From a virus, in the IMG/VR virus record IMGVR_UViG_3300044630_002618, positions 1-64,000 of that record: a stretch of DNA of 64,000 nt; one strand, given 5' to 3'. The translations under genes were made by a program, and so were the position numbers. A model generated the notes under the pieces. The model was not told where the DNA came from, ran no database searches, and worked only from the letters and a program-made list of their open reading frames with translations. This document shows positions 59,195-64,000 of this stretch, one piece after another (positions within the stretch are counted from its first letter, which is position 1; each line of letters begins with the position of its first letter).

Positions 59195-59373
59195 TTCTTC
59201 TTTTCTAAGAAGGATGCAATGTTGGGGTTACCGATAAGGGTAGACGCCCATGCCATTACAGCAGATAATGCAGGCATAAGGATAACGGCGAATTCAGGAT
59301 TATTGCGGAAGCAATATGCGATAAGTCCTAGGACTGCGCCCTTACCTGTCTGGTCAGCGATTTGGTTTTTCAT
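59191..59373 (-). CDS. Small holin-like membrane protein, 60 aa
   Basis: One or two hydrophobic segments (GAVLGLIAYCF; FAVILMPALSAVMAWASTLI) and a Lys-rich tail fit a small holin. Its stop overlaps the GTG start of the surface-protein gene (GTGA). Holins permit endolysin escape; the endolysin lies 9 kb away, so the pairing is inferred. Confidence 0.6.
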   Translation of the reverse strand: MKNQIADQTGKGAVLGLIAYCFRNNPEFAVILMPALSAVMAWASTLIGNPNIASFLEKKK

Positions 59374-59632
59374 TCCTGTCCTCCAAGTGTGTGTTAAAGC
59401 GGTTCTCTAAACGGTTTTGATCCTCACGAAGATACTTTACATCTACTTTTACTTCAGTAACGCTCGTGTGGGTATCAACAATCTTATCAGACAACTGATC
59501 TAACTTATGTTGAACGATGGCGTGATCCTTGGCATTACTCCTAGTAAATTGAGTAATCAAAGCAATTAAGATGCCACCAACTGCGGTAACTACTGAGGCT
59601 TGTACAACTTCTGATACGCCGAATGCAAACAT
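59354..59632 (-). CDS. Holin-like protein with coiled-coil tail (DUF2746-like), 92 aa
   Basis: An N-terminal transmembrane helix (VVQASVVTAVGGILIALITQ) is followed by a long amphipathic, charged helix (HAIVQHKLDQLSDKIVDTHT and VTEVKVDVKYLREDQNRLEN). This plan matches the DUF2746 holin-type proteins of mycobacteriophages and relatives. It overlaps the previous holin candidate by 20 bases, suggesting a two-part lysis system. Confidence 0.7.
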   Translation of the reverse strand: MFAFGVSEVVQASVVTAVGGILIALITQFTRSNAKDHAIVQHKLDQLSDKIVDTHTSVTEVKVDVKYLREDQNRLENRFNTHLEDRNEKPNR

Positions 59633-59635
59633 GAC

Positions 59636-59794
59636 TTAACGGGAAACGGTGAGTGTCACAGACCACGAGTTGGGTCCAACTGGGTAGGTACTCATCACTA
59701 CGACATTCCGCCAACCCTCAGCCTTGGCTCGGCGCATCGCAATAGAGCGCACATCGCCAATATATGGGGTATTAATGTCGTAGGTGATGATCAT
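59636..59794 (-). CDS. Small hypothetical protein, 52 aa
   Basis: MIITYDINTPYIGDVRSIAM then RRAKAEGWRNVVVMSTYPVG shows a strand-helix-strand pattern that could be a tiny alpha/beta domain. The frame lies between the holin-like pair and a small Arg-rich protein. No family is recognised. Confidence 0.55.
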   Translation of the reverse strand: MIITYDINTPYIGDVRSIAMRRAKAEGWRNVVVMSTYPVGPNSWSVTLTVSR

Positions 59795-59827
59795 AAGTTA
59801 TAGCAGGTCAGTATAACCTGTTATAAA

Positions 59828-60067
59828 TCAGTAAGACCGATGATCCCGCAACCATTGATCAGCAGCATCTCCGTAACCCTCAGGGTCACCGTCTACTACT
59901 GGTACGGCTCCGTACTGGTCCTGCATTTCAACGGCTTCCTGTTCGGTAACATTGCGACCAGTGAATGCCTTACGAGCCGATCCGCGACGAGCAGATGAAC
60001 GCATGTCTTCAACGCCGTGCATCCATACGCGGGCTGTAGTGTCTTGTCCTCTATGATTCATTACCAT
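59828..60067 (-). CDS. Small hypothetical protein, 79 aa
   Basis: The first half is Arg/Ser-rich (EDMRSSARRGSARKAFTGRN), the second acidic with Trp/Tyr at the end. Its ribosome site GGAGG lies at the edge of a hairpin (60069-60099), so translation may depend on opening that stem. No function can be assigned. Confidence 0.6.
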   Translation of the reverse strand: MVMNHRGQDTTARVWMHGVEDMRSSARRGSARKAFTGRNVTEQEAVEMQDQYGAVPVVDGDPEGYGDAADQWLRDHRSY

Positions 60068-60068
60068 T

Positions 60069-60099
60069 ATAAAACCTCCGTGTTTCGGTATGGTTTTAT
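60069..60099 (-). promoter_or_regulatory. Hairpin at ribosome site upstream of the 79-aa gene
   Basis: ATAAAACC and GGTTTTAT form an eight-pair stem enclosing a 15-base loop; the GGAGG ribosome site straddles the loop and stem, three to seven bases before the ATG. Opening this stem could set translation. Low confidence without folding energy. Confidence 0.4.
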
Positions 60100-60115
60100 T
60101 TTACACGATATATCA

Positions 60116-60679
60116 CTACCGTGGGTTAAACATAAATGAACCAGTATCGCCAATACCCGCTCGTTCAGCAAATACTGGTGAAGTTCGCCGTATGCCTGGT
60201 ACAGGTACTAATCCTTGTATTGGTTTTGATGTTTGCCTTGGTCGGGGTGTCCAAAGACCTGGCTGGCTTGGGGTGTGGATAATAGAAGTTGGATCATCCT
60301 CAGTACCAGCCTGCCCTGCTCTTAGGATAAGACGATGTGCCCGTGACATTTCTGTAGATGAGGGCATAGCAATTGGGTGACCCATAAGAAATGTATTTCG
60401 TGATTTTTGTCCAGTAGTGGAGTTCCAATGATCCGCTAACTGAGTTGCATCTATCCTAATACGGGGAAACTCAACAGAAGAACGAGAAACTGATCCAAAA
60501 TACCGATGCTCACCTGTATCGTCTTTGGCTAATACTGAGAATAATGGCGAACCATGTTCCTTCATGTATTTAACTCCAGATGAGCCAGAGTCTTTATGAA
60601 CTTGAACCTCAGAACCAGCGTGAGTATTGACTACTTCATCCCAATCAATAATACGCTTTGGTATTTTTCTCTTAGCCAT
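60116..60679 (-). CDS. Hypothetical protein, 187 aa
   Basis: The N-terminus is basic (MAKRKIPKRIIDWDEVVNTH), followed by a beta/alpha body (SVLAKDDTGEHRYFGSVSRS, RIRIDATQLADHWNS) and a Pro-rich end (HTPSQPGLWTPRPRQTSKPI). A central MGHPIAMPSSTEMSRAHRLI stretch shows the His/Ser-rich style of the nearby paralogues. No family is recognised. Its ribosome site lies in a perfect hairpin. Confidence 0.6.
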   Translation of the reverse strand: MAKRKIPKRIIDWDEVVNTHAGSEVQVHKDSGSSGVKYMKEHGSPLFSVLAKDDTGEHRYFGSVSRSSVEFPRIRIDATQLADHWNSTTGQKSRNTFLMGHPIAMPSSTEMSRAHRLILRAGQAGTEDDPTSIIHTPSQPGLWTPRPRQTSKPIQGLVPVPGIRRTSPVFAERAGIGDTGSFMFNPR

Positions 60680-60683
60680 ATAG

Positions 60684-60701
60684 CCTCCAATACTTTGGAG
60701 G
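60684..60701 (-). promoter_or_regulatory. Perfect hairpin sequestering ribosome site of the 187-aa gene
   Basis: CCTCCAA-TACT-TTGGAGG gives a seven-pair stem whose 3' arm on the minus strand is the GGAGG ribosome site just before the ATG at 60679. Its 5' arm is a perfect anti-ribosome-site. It has no T-tract. A translational switch is plausible. Confidence 0.5.
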
Positions 60702-60706
60702 TTATT

Positions 60707-60973
60707 CTACCAGTCAAGAGGCATAACGACAATTGGAGTATTTTCTCCGACCCAAGCGCCAAGGATATTAAATTCAACGAACTCCACGGCGTCTTCAAAG
60801 TCCATATTGTCACGCTCTGTCAGGATTGCAATAATCTTTTCCCAACTATAAACAGCGAGCACAGGCTCATTGATTCTTTGTGATGTGCCAATAATGGCAT
60901 CATCCAGACCATCCAGTAATAGCAGGTCGTCATGGATACTTGCGAGATGTTCGCGGATAAGGTTAGAACTCAT
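60707..60973 (-). CDS. Conserved phage protein, 88 aa
   Basis: The central YSWEKIIAILTERDNMDFED then AVEFVEFNILGAWVGENTP and the acidic opening resemble a conserved small protein found across many tailed phages, in my memory with the motif MxxEEAxEFFEFNxxGAWVGE. It is soluble, with no membrane segment. Function unknown. An AGGAG site precedes its start. Confidence 0.7.
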   Translation of the reverse strand: MSSNLIREHLASIHDDLLLLDGLDDAIIGTSQRINEPVLAVYSWEKIIAILTERDNMDFEDAVEFVEFNILGAWVGENTPIVVMPLDW

Positions 60974-61024
60974 GTGATTCTCCTAATTGTGTAGTTTTTT
61001 CTTATATTACTTTTTAGTTACTTT

Positions 61025-61576
61025 TTATATAAAAGATGGACCGTTAATTCCAGTCACTTTTAAGTGTTCCTCCGGATTGTAGATGGTGACATCTGCGTCT
61101 GGACTCCACGCGGCGATACTATCGCGGTTGCCATGATAACCCCAACTTGAGAGTGTGTCAGCAACATTTTCAGTGTTCTTATTAGATTTTGCCCAGTTAT
61201 GGACTGCCTGATGACCCTTACCATAATGGCTCATGTCAAAGTGACCACCGTGGTCATCTAACCATTCTTCAGGATCAGATTTACCATAGTCATGGTAATC
61301 ATTCAGCGCCTGAGTAACTTGACGCTGACTCTCTAGGTGTGGGTCGTCATTAATGTCCCCATAAATACGCAATGCACGAGTTGGCTGTGTCGTGACAACA
61401 TGATCACCCCATGCACGGGCATCAACCTCACGGGTAGTCATGTATGCGCCAGGAATACCTGCGATTACATCATCACCTGAGGGTGATATACCGTGCTGAA
61501 GGATGCTCTTTACATTGTGTCCGCTGGTTCCATGGAATAGCGTTTGGTCTTTATTAATGTACTCGTGAGCAGGCAT
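61025..61576 (-). CDS. ADP-ribosyltransferase-like protein, 183 aa
   Basis: The opening TLFHGTSGHNVKSILQHGIS has the H-G-T-S NAD-pocket motif (His15) with an amphipathic helix and GIS-P; then IAGIPGAYMTTRE (Tyr45) and AWGDHVV; the last third has DADVTIYNPEEHL that could supply the acidic residue. This order fits H-Y-(E) type ART/PARP-fold enzymes such as Arr or KptA-like proteins. Possible targets are host proteins, antibiotics or RNA 2'-phosphates. Activity is inferred. Confidence 0.6.
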   Translation of the reverse strand: MPAHEYINKDQTLFHGTSGHNVKSILQHGISPSGDDVIAGIPGAYMTTREVDARAWGDHVVTTQPTRALRIYGDINDDPHLESQRQVTQALNDYHDYGKSDPEEWLDDHGGHFDMSHYGKGHQAVHNWAKSNKNTENVADTLSSWGYHGNRDSIAAWSPDADVTIYNPEEHLKVTGINGPSFI

Positions 61577-61821
61577 TACTCCGTCTTTTCAATTTTGTCA
61601 AACACTGAGTTGATCTCTCCAGCGTCTAACTTACCATCATCAATGTATGCCCGCGCAAGTCCTTCAATAACTGTGGACATACCACCGATACCAGCCATGA
61701 GGCAGGCTTTCCATAATGGTACACCTGCGATAGCGCCCGCTCCAACCACACCAAGTGCTGAGGCGGCAAATACTGCCAGAATCCGCATGCTGATGGCTTT
61801 AATGTTTGTAATATCGTTCAT
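61576..61821 (-). CDS. Actinophage-type holin/membrane protein, 81 aa
   Basis: Two helices (ISMRILAVFAASALGVVGAG and LWKACLMAGIGGMSTVIEGL) are followed by ARAYIDDGKLDAGEINSVFD, which closely resembles holin-type proteins in actinophages, where the DGKLxxxEIN tail is conserved. It is coupled to the ART-like gene (TAATG). Holin candidate number two in this window. Confidence 0.7.
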   Translation of the reverse strand: MNDITNIKAISMRILAVFAASALGVVGAGAIAGVPLWKACLMAGIGGMSTVIEGLARAYIDDGKLDAGEINSVFDKIEKTE

Positions 61822-62501
61822 TATTGGTCCTCTCCAAACAATGATTGCTGTCCCTCAATCGGTTGACCGCGCTTAGTCTTAGGCGCTTTCTCTTCCTTAC
61901 CGCGTCGTACACGACCCACCAATGTGTTACGCGCCTCACGAACAACATCGGGGTGAATTGCTTCTACCCCTTCGTTTCCGTCATACTCGTGCATGTAGTT
62001 GCTAAAAAGAGGCATGACTCGCCCTGGTGGTACCGTTGCTCGCTTTGGCACATCGCGTTTGTCAACAACACCAAACTTTGCAAGATGGCGGACAACTCTG
62101 TGGCTGTCCCGTGTCAGAGAATGGTCAGGGATTAACGGCAAACCAGCCTCAGTGGCATCCTGGTGGGCAAGAGCCATGAGACTCATTGCCGTGGTGTTAT
62201 TACCACCCATAGTTCCAGCCATCATGGACAATTTACGGTGTGCTGGTTTACCATAGTTAGCGAATAGACGACCTTGACGGACAGTCTCTGCATTTCTATT
62301 TTTATTGTAATCCTTGGGGTAGTAAATTTTGTCTGTTGATTCTTCTTTAGTCCACTGGGTGTCATCGTGGTGTTCTACTTGAACTAACCCCAAATCTCGC
62401 TTACTATGTGGGTCAAACGCAAAATAGGTAGTTTTTGCGGGTGAACGCCTACCACCTGAATCTTGGGCTGGTGTATGGAATCTACGGTATTCAATCGGCA
62501 T
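61821..62501 (-). CDS. Hypothetical protein with QQSLF C-terminal motif, 226 aa
   Basis: The N-terminal third is beta-rich (MPIEYRRFHTPAQDSGG, TTYFAFDPHSKRDLGLVQVE), and the middle, TTAMSLMALAHQDATEAGLP then LIPDHSLTRDSHRVVRHLAK, matches the same region of the protein at 63307 (TSAMNLIGIANNASTEAIGK, VVPDKNLSAHSGALVDRLHA). The two are paralogous. The end EGQQSLFGEDQ looks like a sliding-clamp-binding pentapeptide. No enzyme motif. Confidence 0.65.
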   Translation of the reverse strand: MPIEYRRFHTPAQDSGGRRSPAKTTYFAFDPHSKRDLGLVQVEHHDDTQWTKEESTDKIYYPKDYNKNRNAETVRQGRLFANYGKPAHRKLSMMAGTMGGNNTTAMSLMALAHQDATEAGLPLIPDHSLTRDSHRVVRHLAKFGVVDKRDVPKRATVPPGRVMPLFSNYMHEYDGNEGVEAIHPDVVREARNTLVGRVRRGKEEKAPKTKRGQPIEGQQSLFGEDQ

Positions 62502-62531
62502 ACGCCTAATTGTACTATATGTAGATACTTC

Positions 62532-63290
62532 CTATTTTTTAAGGATTACCCAAAACTCAAATGTATGCGGTGTAGTTGGGTACATTGTCTCAATAGAAAA
62601 GTTAATTAATCCAAGATCGCGCAAATCATGAATAATGTCGGTAAAACTTTCTGGAGTAAAATACCACGCATGGTCGTTACGGAGTTCACCGTTTAAAGCC
62701 TCATATTCTTCCATTGCCTGCTTTAAGCGTTCAATACGACCTACACCAGGAAAAATAGGATTATCAGTAAATAACCCATGGTTACCAGTCCAATGTGACC
62801 CAGGATCGTTGTGAGTCATGTATAGGCGGGATTCCAGCAGGGATGACGGTGAATGCCATTTACGCTTCTCTAGGTGGGCAGAAAGGATATCAGTAATGCG
62901 AGACTGATTCATAAAGTGATCAAAGCAGTAGCGATAGTCGGGGACTAATGCAAAGTACCTACCGCCGTCATTAAGTAACTTTTCTACCTGCTGTAGGTGA
63001 CTAACGAAGTCAGGCTGGTGCTCAATCACATGACTACTCAAGACGCTATCAAATGTCTCGTTTACAACCGATAAATCAGTTGGTTCAGCGACCCAATGAA
63101 TGTGGGGGATACCCTGCGTAGTAATACCCACCAACCCAGCCTGTTCATGTAACTCTTCTGTAGAGTACACATCCACATACTTGACATGTGCTCCATGTAA
63201 CAGCGGGCTGTTGAATGGGCCAATCTCCAAAGCGCTTTGTTGTGGGACTAGTGCGGCGAATTCACCGCGGTGAGTAACTTGTTGTGTCAT
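62532..63290 (-). CDS. SAM-dependent class I methyltransferase, 252 aa
   Basis: LEIGPFNSPLLHGAHVKYVD at ~19-38 is motif I (E/DxGxG-like, here EIGPF), then FDSVLSSHVIEHQPDFVSHL is the class I acidic-pocket region and LNDGGRYFALVPDYRYCFDH the motif III/ post-region. The pattern fits the methyltransferase type 11 family of small-molecule or sugar methylases, not DNA methylases, so it may modify a fibre sugar or a host metabolite. I use the ATG (MTQQ) inside the frame, since no ribosome site is visible upstream. Confidence 0.75.
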   Translation of the reverse strand: MTQQVTHRGEFAALVPQQSALEIGPFNSPLLHGAHVKYVDVYSTEELHEQAGLVGITTQGIPHIHWVAEPTDLSVVNETFDSVLSSHVIEHQPDFVSHLQQVEKLLNDGGRYFALVPDYRYCFDHFMNQSRITDILSAHLEKRKWHSPSSLLESRLYMTHNDPGSHWTGNHGLFTDNPIFPGVGRIERLKQAMEEYEALNGELRNDHAWYFTPESFTDIIHDLRDLGLINFSIETMYPTTPHTFEFWVILKK

Positions 63291-63306
63291 ACACAAACAA
63301 TAGCAG

Positions 63307-64000
63307 TTATTCGTCCCACAGGCTCAGTTGTGTATGTTGTTTACCCTTTTTAGAACTTCCGAGTAGGTCTCGTATACGGGTACGAGCGGCGGGTACTCGG
63401 GAAGATAAATCCTCTAAAGCATCCGATCCATGTGTATAAGCACCCATATGTCTATTAGCCAATACTGATCCACTGTTCCAAAATGTGTGACTATTCATCA
63501 CATCTCCTGCGGTTCTACCTTTTGGCATATCCTCAGAAGGAATATGACCCTCTGCGTGTAAACGGTCAACTAGGGCACCGCTATGGGCAGACAGGTTTTT
63601 ATCTGGTACCACATTTTTACCAATAGCCTCAGTAGAAGCATTATTAGCAATACCAATTAAATTCATAGCAGAAGTCTTACCAGCAAGGCTGTTCTCTGAA
63701 TACAGTCCAGTTACTACTCTTTTTGCAGGAACATTCCTGTGACCAAACATAACTAACTGCTCACCAGGCTCTGCATAACGAGTGTAAGGAGTGATATCCA
63801 AATTACTTTCATTAACTGGAGTGTCCGTATGCGTCATTTCATCATCCACCACAGGTTTTCCTGTGTGGAAGTTGCTTTCTTGGGTGGCACTAACCTCTGG
63901 ATGATGTTGTACAACTAATCTTGAGATAGCATCACCATCTTTATTGTGTGCTAAGTACTCCAAATATGCATCATCAGGATTACTTTCTTTATCTGATACA
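63307..64000 (-). CDS. Hypothetical protein with QLSLW C-terminal motif, partial at right edge
   Basis: The frame runs off the right edge of the window with no in-frame stop, so the N-terminus is missing; a TTG at 63963 is unlikely to be the true start. The part seen holds EPGEQLVMFGHRNVPAKR and the paralogous TSAMNLIGIANNASTEAIGK and VVPDKNLSAHSGALVDRLHA. The end GKQHTQLSLWDE contains QLSLW, close to the clamp-binding consensus QL(S/D)LF. Function unknown. Confidence 0.65.
   Translation of the reverse strand, partial: VSDKESNPDDAYLEYLAHNKDGDAISRLVVQHHPEVSATQESNFHTGKPVVDDEMTHTDTPVNESNLDITPYTRYAEPGEQLVMFGHRNVPAKRVVTGLYSENSLAGKTSAMNLIGIANNASTEAIGKNVVPDKNLSAHSGALVDRLHAEGHIPSEDMPKGRTAGDVMNSHTFWNSGSVLANRHMGAYTHGSDALEDLSSRVPAARTRIRDLLGSSKKGKQHTQLSLWDE

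Overview
The window is a gene-dense stretch of the genome of a contractile-tailed (myovirus-type) double-stranded DNA phage of class Caudoviricetes. Sheath, tube, gp25-like, baseplate J and late-control-D proteins, a portal, a major capsid protein and a large terminase subunit are all recognisable. The host is probably a Gram-positive, likely actinobacterial cell of moderate GC. This is inferred from a holin-like protein of the type seen in actinophages, two M15 peptidoglycan peptidases, actinophage-style small zinc-ribbon proteins and a secreted Thr/Pro-rich surface protein of a kind common in Actinobacteria. The host assignment is an inference; no gene in the window names it. Both ends of the window cut through open reading frames.

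Almost everything reads on the minus strand in long chains with ATGA, TAATG or TGATG stop/start overlaps, so translation is strongly coupled. The exception is a plus-strand island at 16.8-18.6 kb. No gene-free gap exceeds 300 bases; the longest is the 208-base divergent control region at 16617-16824. I saw no tRNA, CRISPR array, insertion sequence or integrase.

Layout, left to right. (1) 1-3.8 kb: small unassigned proteins, a protein ending in a perfect (TTGGGG)n-encoded Pro-Gln tail cut by the window edge, a triple AT-hook protein and a clear SpoVS homologue. (2) 3.8-16.6 kb: the replication and recombination block, transcribed right to left: initiator with embedded iterons, helicase loader, DnaB-like helicase, CHC2/TOPRIM primase, zinc-ribbon proteins, MerR-like regulator, ssDNA-binding protein, DNA polymerase I, RecA/UvsX, and three PD-(D/E)XK nucleases including one Cas4-like. 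(3) 16.8-18.6 kb: plus-strand Dps plus four small conserved phage proteins, closed by a terminator shared with the convergent minus-strand genes. (4) 18.7-38.9 kb: baseplate, tape measure, tail chaperone region, tube, sheath, neck/connector genes, a collar-type fibre and the major capsid protein. (5) 39-48 kb: scaffold, portal, unassigned virion-type proteins, a metallophosphoesterase and the large terminase. (6) 48-57.7 kb: membrane protein, endolysin, OB-fold protein and a long series of tail-fibre and adhesin genes. (7) 57.7-64 kb: small membrane/holin candidates, a mucin-like secreted protein, an ADP-ribosyltransferase-like protein, a SAM methyltransferase, and paralogous proteins ending in sliding-clamp-binding-like peptides.

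Read as a whole, the phage brings most of its own replisome (initiator, loader, helicase, primase, SSB, polymerase) but no visible sliding clamp in this window. That makes the QLTLF/QLSLW/QQSLF C-termini of three accessory proteins especially interesting. The strongest candidate regulatory locus is the iteron + AT-rich + perfect-hairpin array inside the initiator gene, which looks like a replication origin.
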